Below are positions 7,674 to 15,428 of a stretch of 21,424 bases of DNA, piece by piece; the stretch's first letter is position 1; every line of letters begins with the position of its first letter. Below the pieces are notes generated by a model. The model had not been told where the DNA came from. It was given only the letters and a program-made list of their open reading frames with translations, and did no database searches. The DNA is from CAZLLV01 sp964560325 (GTDB lineage: Bacteria; Acidobacteriota; Thermoanaerobaculia; Multivoradales; DATKCC01): positions 1 to 21,424 of the forward strand of contig CAZLLV010000410.1 in NCBI GenBank assembly GCA_964560325.1. The letters run 5' to 3'. Position numbers and translations under genes: made by a program.

Positions 7674-9202
7674 GCCGTTCCGCGCGAAAGGCTCCTCGGT
7701 CGCGGTCGGTGGCGGCGCTCCTGGTGTCGCTCGCCTTCGCGATGCTCTCGGCCACGCCGGTCCGGTCGCAGCCGGCGGATACCTACGGCGGCGGCGATCG
7801 AGCCCAGGACCTGGTGGTCTGGATCACCGGGGCCGGGGTCGCGGGTGCCGGTGTGATCTTCGACTTCGACGGCCGGTATGCCTCGGTCATGACGGCGCTC
7901 CACGTCCTGCGGCCCCAGGGGGAGTACCTCGAAGACCTGCGGGTGGAGTTCCGGGTCTGGCCCGGGCAAGCACTGCCGGTCGAGCCCGGCAGCATTCTGG
8001 GACGTCCGAACCTCGATTTCGCCGTCTTCAAGGTGGATCTGCAGCTCCTCGGCATCCCGTCGGCTCAGATCGAGAAGACCCTCCCCCTCGATCTGCTCGG
8101 AAGCTCCGAGACGCTACGACGAGGAGACCGCGTCTTCACGGTCGGCCACACCCTCGACTACCAGTGGCTGATTCCCAGCCAGCCGATCTTCTTCCACACC
8201 TCCCTATCGTTCGCTCCCGGCTCGGGGGAGGAGGAGATCGTGCAGGTCGAGTACCAGTGCCCGCCGGGGCATTCGGGTGGCGCGCTGTTCGACGACGAGT
8301 GGCGCCTGGTCGGCGTGATCCTGAACACCGAGGGTCCATTCTGCTGGGCCCTCCGAGTGGAGAAGGCCCTCGCTGTGGCCCGGCAGTTCGGAATGACGGT
8401 CGGGCTGCACCAGCGCGCCATCCGGAGCGGCTCGTCGATCGCATCGCTCCCCGCCGAAATCAAAGTGGCGGTCGTGGACTTCGACAACCGCAGCGGCGCA
8501 GACCTGCCGGAGCTGGGCCCGGCGGCCCACGACGTCATCAGCTCGTTTCTGGTGAGCCTTCCGCGGGTGGTCGTGTTGACCCGAGACCGGATGCGGACGG
8601 TGACGAACGAGACCACCTTCCGGGGCACGGAGAAGAACACGGAGCAGATTTCCCGGCTGGGGAAGCTCCTGGATGCCGACGCCATTCTGACCGGCTCGGT
8701 GGTGCGTTACGACGTGGAGCGTCGGACGTTCGAAGGGTTCGGCACGAGCGCGCTGTCCGATCAATACCGGATGAGCATCAGCCTTCTCCTGATCGACGTC
8801 GCGACCGGTCGGATCCGCTTCGCCGAGACTTTCGACGTGTCGGACACCAAGAGCTATCCGAAGGCCTCGTCGGCGCCCGATCGGCCGCTGAACCGGGAGA
8901 GCGAGCTGCTGCGTGAGCTCCTCGAGCAGGCGCGCGACCAGGTCCAGCGCTCTCTGATGGACGTGGCTCTGGGGCTCGAGACCGCAGGAAAGATGATCTC
9001 CGTCGAGGTGATGACCGTACCGGAGGGGGCCGACGTGCTGATCGGGGGGGTCTGGCTCGCCAGCACGCCGGCGGTGATCGAGCTTTCGATCGGTGTCCAC
9101 GAAGTGGAGGTCGCTCGTCCCGGCTATGTGACCTGGCGCCGGCAGGTGAAGGTCGAGCCCGGGACCCGGATCGAGGTGAGCCTCGTGCGTGAAAACCACT
9201 GA
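7670..9202 (+). CDS. Exported trypsin-like serine protease fused to CsgG-like and PEGA domains
   Basis: Seen: 510 aa from GTG 7670, overlapping the previous TGA, with GGGAG seven bases upstream. The frame is open earlier, but only this start places the signal peptide (SVAALLVSLAFAMLSATPVR) at the N-terminus. Residues ~45-245 form a trypsin-like domain with the full triad in order: H78 (TALHVL), D116 (LDFAVFKVD) and S202 (PPGHSGGALFD). Residues ~263-420 form a CsgG-like domain (IKVAVVDFDNRSGADLPELG and 'LLDADAILTGSVVRYDVE'). Residues ~443-510 form a PEGA-type beta repeat ('VPEGADVLIGGVWLASTPAV', 'HEVEVARPGYVTWRRQVKVE'). Known: CsgG and PEGA modules sit in envelope or surface proteins. Inference: an exported protease that is positioned by its own CsgG/PEGA part and works with the CsgG-like product two genes upstream. 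Confidence 0.85.
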   Translation: MSRSARKAPRSRSVAALLVSLAFAMLSATPVRSQPADTYGGGDRAQDLVVWITGAGVAGAGVIFDFDGRYASVMTALHVLRPQGEYLEDLRVEFRVWPGQALPVEPGSILGRPNLDFAVFKVDLQLLGIPSAQIEKTLPLDLLGSSETLRRGDRVFTVGHTLDYQWLIPSQPIFFHTSLSFAPGSGEEEIVQVEYQCPPGHSGGALFDDEWRLVGVILNTEGPFCWALRVEKALAVARQFGMTVGLHQRAIRSGSSIASLPAEIKVAVVDFDNRSGADLPELGPAAHDVISSFLVSLPRVVVLTRDRMRTVTNETTFRGTEKNTEQISRLGKLLDADAILTGSVVRYDVERRTFEGFGTSALSDQYRMSISLLLIDVATGRIRFAETFDVSDTKSYPKASSAPDRPLNRESELLRELLEQARDQVQRSLMDVALGLETAGKMISVEVMTVPEGADVLIGGVWLASTPAVIELSIGVHEVEVARPGYVTWRRQVKVEPGTRIEVSLVRENH

Positions 9203-9355
9203 GGAGCCGCTTTCGCCAAGCCGGTTCGACCGCGAGGGGTACTCGCCCTCGATTCCGTCCTCCCGAGAGGTCGGGGACGCACGGCTGGAGAGGACGGGTC
9301 GGCGGCTGTCGCCCGCGTACGACGACCGGCAGGGGGCTTGCTACCCTCGAGACGT
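9203..9355 (+). other. Intergenic gap with weak hairpin between CHAT operon and GWxTD gene
   Basis: No gene seen. CGAGGG at 9233-9238 pairs with CCCTCG at 9246-9251 around a 7-base loop, but no T-run follows, so a rho-independent terminator is not supported. A possible weak -10 element (TACCCT, 9342-9347) lies just before the ATG at 9356. No convincing -35 element accompanies it. Confidence 0.3.
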
Positions 9356-11899
9356 ATGACCGTGCCCGTCGCGCGGCTCCTCTTCAGGGTCGCGCTCGTC
9401 CTGCTCGCCCTCGCCGCGGCCGCCGCCCCGCCGGCCTCCGCGTCCGAGCGGGACCCGGCCGTGCCCGACGATCTGCCGCACCGCTTCGCCGCGTTCCTGG
9501 AGGAGGTCGATCTCCTGATCACGCCGGAGGAGCGGGAGTACTTCCTCGCCCTCGACGAGACCTTCCGGCGCGAGGCGTTCGTGCACGAGTTCTGGCGCGT
9601 GCGCGATCCGGAGCCGGCGACGGCGCGCAACGAGCTGCTGGAGCGGTGGCGCCGCCGGGGGCCGCAGGTGCGGGAGGACTTCGGCGGCTTCGCGGACGCG
9701 CGCGCGAAGGTCTTCCTCCTGCACGGCTCGCCGGGCGGCTACCGGACGCGCATCGGCCAGGTCCTGTCGGTCTGCTACTTCAAGGAACGGGAGATCGAGC
9801 TCTGGTTCTACGGCGCCTCGGAGCGCGTCGGGCATCCGTTCGCGCTAGCCTTCCACCGGCCGCCGTTACGGGGTTCCGACGCGCCGTACCAGCTCTGGGA
9901 CGGCTTCGGGGCGCTCGCGGGCGGCTCTCGGACCGAGCTTCCGACGACCGATGCGAGCCTGCTCTGCGGCGAGGAGGCGATGCCGCATCTGCGCGAGTCG
10001 ATGGCGCTCATCGGCAACTACCCGGTGTTCATTCAGAGCGTCCTCGCGCCCCCGGAGCTCGAGGCGAAGGAGTGGGTCGCGACCTTCGCCGCCGACACCG
10101 CGGTGCTGCCCGAGGGAGCGGAGACGTTCGACGCCGAGGTCGCCTTCGAGTTCCCCGGCAAGAACCAGTCGCGGACCGCGGTCCAGGGGATCGTGACGGT
10201 CTCGGCCGACGCGGTCGAGGCGCGCGAGCCGCCCGGCAGCGACCGCGAGGTCCACACGCTCACCCTGGTCGGCGAGGTGGTGCAGGGCGACTCCCGCCTC
10301 GAAGCGTTCCGGTACCGCTTCGACCTGCCGGCGGGGGCGGACACGCTGCCACTCGTCTTCCAGCGCTACCTGCGCCCGGGCCCCTGGCGCATCCTGCTCA
10401 AGGTCGAGGACGTCTACGGAGGGCGCTACGCGGCTCTCGAGCGGACGGTCGAGGTGCCGGACGCCGACGCGCTCGCGCTGGAGCCGGTGGGGGAGGCCGG
10501 GTTCGCCGGCGCGGAGGGCGGCTACTTCGCGCTCCTGCGCGAGGCGAACGAGGCCGCCGAGCGGGGGCAGCGGTCGATTCGGCTGGTGCAGCTCCCCGAC
10601 CACGAGGTCCAGCTCGGGCTGGTCCGCTTCACGACCGTCAGCTCGTGGGATCCGGAGCGGGTCCGCTTCCTGCTCGACGGCGAGGAGGTCATGACCAAGA
10701 ACCGGCCGCCGTTCAGCGTCGAGCTCGATCTCGGCGCCGCCGCGGCCACGCACCGGATGCGGGTCGAGGCCTTGGACGACGAAGGCCGCGTGCTCGCCTC
10801 GGACGAGCTGCGCGTCAACCAGGGCGGGCAGCGCTTCGGGCTCCGCTTCGTCGAGCCGCGCGAGGATCTGCGCTACCGGGACAGCGTCTCGGTCGTCCTC
10901 GACGTCGAGGTGCCCGAGGGCGACGCGCTCGACCGGGTGGAGCTCTTCCTCGACGACCGGCCGGTCGCGACCCTCTACCAGGAGCCGTTCGTCCAGCCGC
11001 TGCTGCTCGAGAGTGACGAGCTCGCCTACCTGCGCGCCGTGGCCTACCTCGACGACGGCGCCACCACCGAGGACGTGGTCTTCGTCAACCCGCCGCCGCA
11101 CTTCGAGCACGTCGACATCCAGTTCGTCGAGCTCTACGCTTCGGTGATCGACCGGAGCGGGAACGTGGTGCTCGATCTCGGGAAGGACGACTTCACGGTC
11201 TTCGAGGACGGTGTCGAGCAGGCGATCCGGCGCTTCGAGCTCGTCCGCGACCTGCCGATCCACGCCGGCCTCCTGCTCGACACGTCGGCGTCGATGGAGG
11301 GCCGGCTGGAGGTGGTCGCCCGGGCGGCCGAGGCCTTCGTCGAGCAGGCCGTCCGGCCGAAGGACCGGGTCGCGCTCTTCTCGTTCGAGGCGCGGCCGCA
11401 GACCCAGGTCGGCTTCACCAACGAGCCCGAGGAGATCGCCCACGGCCTCCAGGGACTGCGCGCGCGGGGCGGCACCGCGCTCTACGACGCGCTGGTCTAC
11501 GGCCTCTATTACTTCGACGGAGTGCGGGGGCAGAAGGCGCTGATCGTGCTCTCCGACGGCAAGGACGAGACCTCCCGCTTCAGCCTGGAGAACGCGATCC
11601 GGACCGCTCAACGGACCGGCGTCACCGTCTACGTCGTCGGCCTCGCGGAGATCCGGAAGGACCGGGACGCCCGGCGGGCCCTGGAGACGCTCGCGGAGGC
11701 GACCGGCGGCCGGTCGTTCTTCATCGAGTCGCTCGACGAGCTGCCCGGCATCTACGATTCGATCCAGGACGAGCTGCGCTCGCAGTACCTGATCGCCTAC
11801 CAGTCGACCAGCGAGAAGGGGGAGGGGGAGCTCCGGCGGGTCGAGGTCGAGGCGAAGGGGCGCGGCGAGGTGCGAGCGCCCGCCGGCTACTACCCCTAG
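9356..11899 (+). CDS. Secreted GWxTD- and VWFA-domain protein
   Basis: Seen: 847 aa from ATG 9356; an in-frame TTG at 9338 is less likely because the ATG puts the signal peptide (VARLLFRVALVLLALAAAAA) first. Residues ~30-160 match the GWxTD domain ('LITPEEREYFLALDETFRRE', 'FVHEFWRVRDPEPATARNEL', 'ARAKVFLLHGSPGG'), although the naming GW-TD residues are replaced by GGFAD. A long series of beta domains follows. The C-terminal ~230 residues are a VWFA domain with the MIDAS start D642-T-S-A-S646, then 'VALFSFEARPQTQVGF' and 'ALIVLSDGKDETSRF'. Known: this pairing is typical of acidobacterial exported proteins; VWFA domains bind metal ions and protein ligands. It could be transcribed with or separately from the upstream operon, which ends 153 bp away. 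Function is otherwise unknown. Confidence 0.85.
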   Translation: MTVPVARLLFRVALVLLALAAAAAPPASASERDPAVPDDLPHRFAAFLEEVDLLITPEEREYFLALDETFRREAFVHEFWRVRDPEPATARNELLERWRRRGPQVREDFGGFADARAKVFLLHGSPGGYRTRIGQVLSVCYFKEREIELWFYGASERVGHPFALAFHRPPLRGSDAPYQLWDGFGALAGGSRTELPTTDASLLCGEEAMPHLRESMALIGNYPVFIQSVLAPPELEAKEWVATFAADTAVLPEGAETFDAEVAFEFPGKNQSRTAVQGIVTVSADAVEAREPPGSDREVHTLTLVGEVVQGDSRLEAFRYRFDLPAGADTLPLVFQRYLRPGPWRILLKVEDVYGGRYAALERTVEVPDADALALEPVGEAGFAGAEGGYFALLREANEAAERGQRSIRLVQLPDHEVQLGLVRFTTVSSWDPERVRFLLDGEEVMTKNRPPFSVELDLGAAAATHRMRVEALDDEGRVLASDELRVNQGGQRFGLRFVEPREDLRYRDSVSVVLDVEVPEGDALDRVELFLDDRPVATLYQEPFVQPLLLESDELAYLRAVAYLDDGATTEDVVFVNPPPHFEHVDIQFVELYASVIDRSGNVVLDLGKDDFTVFEDGVEQAIRRFELVRDLPIHAGLLLDTSASMEGRLEVVARAAEAFVEQAVRPKDRVALFSFEARPQTQVGFTNEPEEIAHGLQGLRARGGTALYDALVYGLYYFDGVRGQKALIVLSDGKDETSRFSLENAIRTAQRTGVTVYVVGLAEIRKDRDARRALETLAEATGGRSFFIESLDELPGIYDSIQDELRSQYLIAYQSTSEKGEGELRRVEVEAKGRGEVRAPAGYYP

Positions 11900-11918
11900 A
11901 GCCTCTCCTCCCACCGGC

Positions 11919-11924
11919 TATACT
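11919..11924 (+). promoter_or_regulatory. Candidate -10 element for the mtnP operon
   Basis: TATACT lies 30 bases before the mtnP start codon, in an otherwise GC-rich 54-bp gap. No clear -35 hexamer is present at 16-18 bp. A GGAGGT ribosome site follows at 11938-11943. Confidence 0.4.
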
Positions 11925-11953
11925 CGGCCCCCGCGACGGAGGTCCCATCACGC

Positions 11954-12829
11954 ATGTTCGAGATCGAGATCGGCATTTTCGGAGGCAGCGGCCTCTACGA
12001 CATGGAAGGGCTGGAGGTGCGCGACGAGCGGCGGGTCGACACGCCGTACGGCGAGCCGTCCGGCCCGATCGTCCTGGGCGAGCTGCACGGCCGGCCGGTC
12101 GGCTTCCTCGCCCGCCACGGGCGCGGCCATCACCTGCTGCCCACCGAGGTGCCGTACCGCGCCAACGTCTGGGCGATGAAGTGGCTCGGGGCGCGGCGCA
12201 TCGTCTCGGTCTCGGCGGTCGGCTCGATGAAGGAGGAGTACGCGCCGACGCACATCGTGGTGCCGGACCAGTTCTTCGACCGCACGCGCCACCGGGCGGA
12301 CACCTTTTTCGGTGAAGGTCTCGTCGGGCACGTCTCGCTCGCCGACCCGATCTGCGCCGAGACCGCCGCCGTCGCCGTCGAGGCCGCGCGCGCGGCCGGC
12401 GCCACCGTCCACGCGGGCGGTACCTACCTCTGCATGGAGGGGCCGCAGTTCTCGACCCGCGCCGAATCGCGGGTCTACCGGCAGTGGGGGATGGACGTGA
12501 TCGGCATGACGAACCTCCAGGAGGCGCGCCTCGCGCGGGAGGCCGAGATCTGCTACGCCACGCTCGCCATGGTCACCGACTACGACTGCTGGCGCGAGAG
12601 CGACGAGGTCCACACGGCGACCATCCTCGAGGTGCTGCGCCAGAACGTGGCGACCGCGCAGCGGGTGATCTCCGAGGTGGTGCGGCGGCTGCCCGAGCGC
12701 GCCGACGACCACCCGTGCGCCAACGCCCTCTCCGGCGCCCTGGTCACCGACCCGGCGACCATCCCGGCCGACACCCTCCTCGACCTCGCGCCGATCGTCG
12801 GCAGGTACCTGTCGAAGGATGACGCGTGA
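11954..12829 (+). CDS. mtnP: S-methyl-5'-thioadenosine phosphorylase
   Basis: It cleaves methylthioadenosine with phosphate to adenine and methylthioribose-1-phosphate in cytoplasmic methionine salvage. Seen: 291 aa with the family signatures in order: 'IGIFGGSGLYDMEGL' (phosphate loop G10-G11-S12-G13), 'FLARHGRGHHLLPTEVPYRA', 'CMEGPQFSTRAES' (C160-S172 region), 'IGMTNLQEARLAREAEICYA', and 'MVTDYDCW' with D209/D211. The last block, with a DYD-type purine-contacting motif, resembles methylthioadenosine phosphorylases rather than guanosine/inosine phosphorylases. Length is normal for the family. ATG 11954 has GGAGGT ten bases upstream. Its stop overlaps the surE start, so it heads a five-gene operon. 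No other methionine-salvage gene is visible nearby. Confidence 0.93.
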   Translation: MFEIEIGIFGGSGLYDMEGLEVRDERRVDTPYGEPSGPIVLGELHGRPVGFLARHGRGHHLLPTEVPYRANVWAMKWLGARRIVSVSAVGSMKEEYAPTHIVVPDQFFDRTRHRADTFFGEGLVGHVSLADPICAETAAVAVEAARAAGATVHAGGTYLCMEGPQFSTRAESRVYRQWGMDVIGMTNLQEARLAREAEICYATLAMVTDYDCWRESDEVHTATILEVLRQNVATAQRVISEVVRRLPERADDHPCANALSGALVTDPATIPADTLLDLAPIVGRYLSKDDA

Positions 12830-13629
12830 GCAGGCGCAAGCGCATTCTGGTCACGAACGATGACGGGGTGTTCTCCGAGGGGCTGAAGCAGCTCGCCGAG
12901 GCCCTGGGCGAGGTGGGGGACGTGACGGTCGTGGCGCCCGACCGGGAGCAGAGCGCCACCGGCCACTCGCTCACCCTCCACCGGCCGCTGCGCATCCGCA
13001 AGCTCGAGGAGAGCTGGTACTCGATCGACGGCACGCCCACCGACTGCGTCAACCTCGCGGTGCTCTGGCTGCTCAAGGAGTCGCCGCCCGACATCGTCTG
13101 CTCCGGCATCAACTTCGGCACCAACCTGGGCGACGACGTGACCTACTCGGGGACCGTTTCGGCGACCTTCGAGGGTACGCTCCTCGGCATCCCGTCGCTC
13201 GCCTTCAGCCAGGAGATCGGCGAGCACTTCTCGTTCGAGCGCGGCGCCCGCTTCGCCGGCGCCTTCGTGCGCGACCTGCTCGCCGGCGACCTGATCGACG
13301 AGGTGCCGCGCGACCTCTGCCTGAACCTCAACATCCCGGTGGGGGAGATCCGCGGCGTCGCCTTCACCCGCCTCGGCCGGCGGCGCTACAATCAGTCGAT
13401 CATCGAGAAGCACGACCCCCGGGGGCGCGAGTACTACTGGATCGCCGGCGCCCCCGAGTGGGAGGAGGACGAAGGGACCGACTTCGACGCCCTCTCCCGC
13501 GGGCTCGTGTCGGTCACGCCGCTCCACCTCGACCTGACCGACTACCGCGGCCTCGAAGCGTACGGGCCGCTCAAGGAGCGGCTGGAGCACCTTCCCGACG
13601 AGCGGCCGAAAGATCGTGATGGCGACTGA
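12826..13629 (+). CDS. surE: 5'/3'-nucleotidase SurE
   Basis: A metal-dependent nucleoside monophosphate phosphatase of the cytoplasm. Seen: 267 aa from GTG 12826, which overlaps the mtnP stop by 4 nt (GTGA). The metal-binding residues are present: D12-D13 in 'ILVTNDDGV', S43 in 'APDREQSATGHS' and N96 in 'CSGINFGTNLGDDVTYSGTV'. 'SIDGTPTDCVNLA' and 'SATFEGTLLGIPSLAFS' are further SurE signatures. Length is typical. It is followed directly by pcm with a short overlap; surE-pcm pairs are conserved in many bacteria, and are linked to stationary-phase survival and protein repair in Escherichia coli. Confidence 0.95.
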   Translation: MSRRKRILVTNDDGVFSEGLKQLAEALGEVGDVTVVAPDREQSATGHSLTLHRPLRIRKLEESWYSIDGTPTDCVNLAVLWLLKESPPDIVCSGINFGTNLGDDVTYSGTVSATFEGTLLGIPSLAFSQEIGEHFSFERGARFAGAFVRDLLAGDLIDEVPRDLCLNLNIPVGEIRGVAFTRLGRRRYNQSIIEKHDPRGREYYWIAGAPEWEEDEGTDFDALSRGLVSVTPLHLDLTDYRGLEAYGPLKERLEHLPDERPKDRDGD

Positions 13630-14287
13630 CGCCGACTTCGTCGAGCGCCAGCACGCGCGCCAGCGCGAGAAGATGGTGCGCGAGCACATCGAGGCCCGGG
13701 GCGTCTCCGATCCGCGGGTGCTCGGCGCCCTGCGCCGGGTGCCGCGCCACCGCTTCGTGCGCTCGAACCTCGACCGCAAGAGCTACGGCGACTTCGCGCT
13801 GCCGATCGAGGGCGGGCAGACGATCTCGCAGCCGTACGTGGTCGCCCGGATGACCGAGATGCTCCAGCTCGAGCCGCATCACAAGGTGCTCGAGATCGGC
13901 ACCGGCTCCGGCTACCAGACGGCGATCTTGGCCGAGCTTTCACGCTGGGTCTACAGCCTCGAGCGCGTGCCGGAGCTCGCGAAGAGCGCCATCGGGCGGC
14001 TGCGCGCGCTCGGCTACGACAACGTCAAGGTGCAGATCTTCGACGGCTCGATGGGGTGGGCCGAGGCGGCGCCGTTCGACCGGATCGTGGTCACCGCCGC
14101 GGCGCCCGGGGCGCCGGAGCCGCTCCTCGACCAGCTCGCCGTCGGCGGCCGCATGGTGATCCCGGAGGGCAGCCGCCGGATGCAGAAGCTCGTCCTCTAC
14201 GAAAAGGGCCCCGAGAGCGTGACCCGGCACGAGGGGGAGGGCGTGGCCTTCGTCCCGCTCCTCGGCCGCCACGCCTGGAAGGAGTAG
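13619..14287 (+). CDS. pcm: Protein-L-isoaspartate O-methyltransferase
   Basis: It methylates isoaspartyl residues from S-adenosylmethionine, starting repair of aged proteins. Seen: 222 aa from ATG 13619 (GTG 13616 is an alternative three bases earlier), overlapping the surE stop. Signatures: 'VPRHRFV', 'YGDFALPIEGGQTISQPYVV' with the active-site S70, and SAM motif I 'VLEIGTGSGYQTAIL' at residues ~90-104, then 'FDRIVVTAAAPGAPEPLLDQ' and 'GGRMVIPEG'. Length matches bacterial Pcm. The tight coupling to surE supports the assignment. Six bases separate it from the next gene. Confidence 0.95.
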   Translation: MATDADFVERQHARQREKMVREHIEARGVSDPRVLGALRRVPRHRFVRSNLDRKSYGDFALPIEGGQTISQPYVVARMTEMLQLEPHHKVLEIGTGSGYQTAILAELSRWVYSLERVPELAKSAIGRLRALGYDNVKVQIFDGSMGWAEAAPFDRIVVTAAAPGAPEPLLDQLAVGGRMVIPEGSRRMQKLVLYEKGPESVTRHEGEGVAFVPLLGRHAWKE

Positions 14288-14293
14288 CCGTCC

Positions 14294-14983
14294 GTGATCG
14301 ACCGACTGCGAGAGTGGGCCGCCTGGGCCCGAGAGTGGCTGCACGACCTGCTGGCCTGGGTGGAGGGGTTCGCGGCCACGCCGTACGGCACCTGGGCGCT
14401 CTTCTGGATCGCCTTCGCCGAGTCGAGCTTCTTCCCGATCCCGCCCGACGTGCTGCTGATCGCGCTCTGCCTCGGCGACCCGGAGCGCTCGCTCTGGTTC
14501 GCGCTCATCTGCTCGGTCGGCTCGGTTCTGGGCGGCGCCGCGGGCTACGGGATCGGCCTCTGGGGCGGCCGGCCGCTCCTGCTCCGGCTCTTCTCGAAGC
14601 AGCGGATCGACGCCGTCTCCGCCTACTTCGACCGCTACAACGCGTGGGCGGTCGGCATCGCCGGGCTGACGCCGATCCCGTACAAGATCTTCACCATCGC
14701 GGGCGGCGCCTGCAAGATCGACTTCCGGATCTTCATGCTCGCCTCGGTCGTCGCGCGCAGCCTCCGCTTCTTCGCCATCGCCGCCCTCATGTGGTGGTTC
14801 GGCGAGCCGATCAAGGGCTTCATCGACGCGCACCTCGGGTGGCTCACGATCGCCTTCGTGGTCATCCTGATCGGCGGCTTCTGGTTCGCCGGGCGTGCCG
14901 GGGGGCGGGCGTCCCGGAGCGGTGAGGCCGCGGGGGCCGCCTGTCCGGCGCCGGAGGCTTCCGAGAAGGAGGAGGCTTCGTGA
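14294..14983 (+). CDS. DedA-family (VTT domain, YqaA-like) membrane protein
   Basis: Seen: 229 aa from GTG 14294, with GGAAGGAG eight bases upstream (inside the end of pcm). An amphipathic start is followed by the DedA signature 'FAESSFFPIPPDVLLIAL' with E43 and P50-P51-D52, a glycine-rich pair of helices ('LGGAAGYGIGLWGG'), 'YFDRYNAWAVGIAGLTPIPY' and two C-terminal membrane helices. Known: DedA proteins are inner-membrane proteins implicated in lipid scrambling/flippase activity, membrane-potential maintenance and drug tolerance. The YqaA branch is often found beside surE-pcm in proteobacteria, which fits this order. The last ~30 residues are an Ala/Gly/Glu-rich cytoplasmic tail. The stop overlaps the acylphosphatase start. 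Confidence 0.88.
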   Translation: MIDRLREWAAWAREWLHDLLAWVEGFAATPYGTWALFWIAFAESSFFPIPPDVLLIALCLGDPERSLWFALICSVGSVLGGAAGYGIGLWGGRPLLLRLFSKQRIDAVSAYFDRYNAWAVGIAGLTPIPYKIFTIAGGACKIDFRIFMLASVVARSLRFFAIAALMWWFGEPIKGFIDAHLGWLTIAFVVILIGGFWFAGRAGGRASRSGEAAGAACPAPEASEKEEAS

Positions 14984-15282
14984 GCGCCGGCGCGGACGAC
15001 ACGCGCGAGCGGCGCGCCTACCGGATCGAGGGCCGGGTCCAGGGCGTCGGCTTCCGGGCGTTCGTCCGGCGCCGGGCGCGCGAGCTCGGCCTCGACGGCT
15101 GGGTGAGGAACGCCGCCGACGGCACGGTCGAGGCCGAGGCGACGGGAGACCGCGCGAGCCTCGACGCCTTCGAGGACCACCTGCGCCAGGGGCCGCCCGC
15201 GGGCCGGGTCGGCAGTCTCCAGGTGCGCGAGCTGCACGAGCCCGGCGCGCCGCCGGGCGGCGGATTCGAGATCCGCCACTGA
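14980..15282 (+). CDS. acyP: Acylphosphatase
   Basis: It hydrolyses the carboxyl-phosphate bond of small acylphosphates such as acetyl phosphate or 1,3-bisphosphoglycerate. Seen: 100 aa from GTG 14980, overlapping the previous TGA, with AAGGAGGAGG upstream. The fold signature 'GRVQGVGFRAFVRRRARELG' contains the phosphate-binding R26, and 'LDGWVRNAADGTVE' contains catalytic N44. Length is normal with a short N-terminal extension. It is the last gene of the mtnP-surE-pcm-dedA-acyP operon. Confidence 0.93.
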   Translation: MSAGADDTRERRAYRIEGRVQGVGFRAFVRRRARELGLDGWVRNAADGTVEAEATGDRASLDAFEDHLRQGPPAGRVGSLQVRELHEPGAPPGGGFEIRH

Positions 15283-15428
15283 ACCACCCTTCCGCGTCCC
15301 ACTCCCTCCCGTCGGCTGCACCTTCGAAGCGGGCCGGGTGCCGTGCCTCGAACTGTGCGGAGAGGAGCCGACCGATCCAGTATCTCGAGCGAGACGAGAC
15401 GAACGACGAAGCGAGCTCCGGGCGCGGC
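15283..15428 (+). other. Gap before monooxygenase gene; start of that gene uncertain
   Basis: No gene seen. The monooxygenase frame is open throughout this gap, but it has no ATG, GTG or TTG before 15429. A GGAGAGGAG at 15359-15367 sits seven bases before an in-frame ATC (15375), a rare start codon; I note but do not adopt it. Confidence 0.4.

Noticed and set aside
3607..9202. CHAT protein as part of a Craspase-like (type III-E) CRISPR system
   Set aside because: The CHAT protein lacks a TPR region, is membrane-anchored, and is more than 11 kb from the array with backbone genes in between; nothing links it to the CRISPR locus.
9233..9251. Hairpin CGAGGG/CCCTCG as terminator of the CHAT operon
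   Set aside because: Six-base stem with no following T-run; too weak to call a terminator, so it is only noted in the gap entry.
9866..11914. 682-codon minus-strand frame opposite the GWxTD-VWFA gene
   Set aside because: Leu/Asp/Arg/Val-rich shadow with no motif; the plus strand has a MIDAS-containing VWFA domain.
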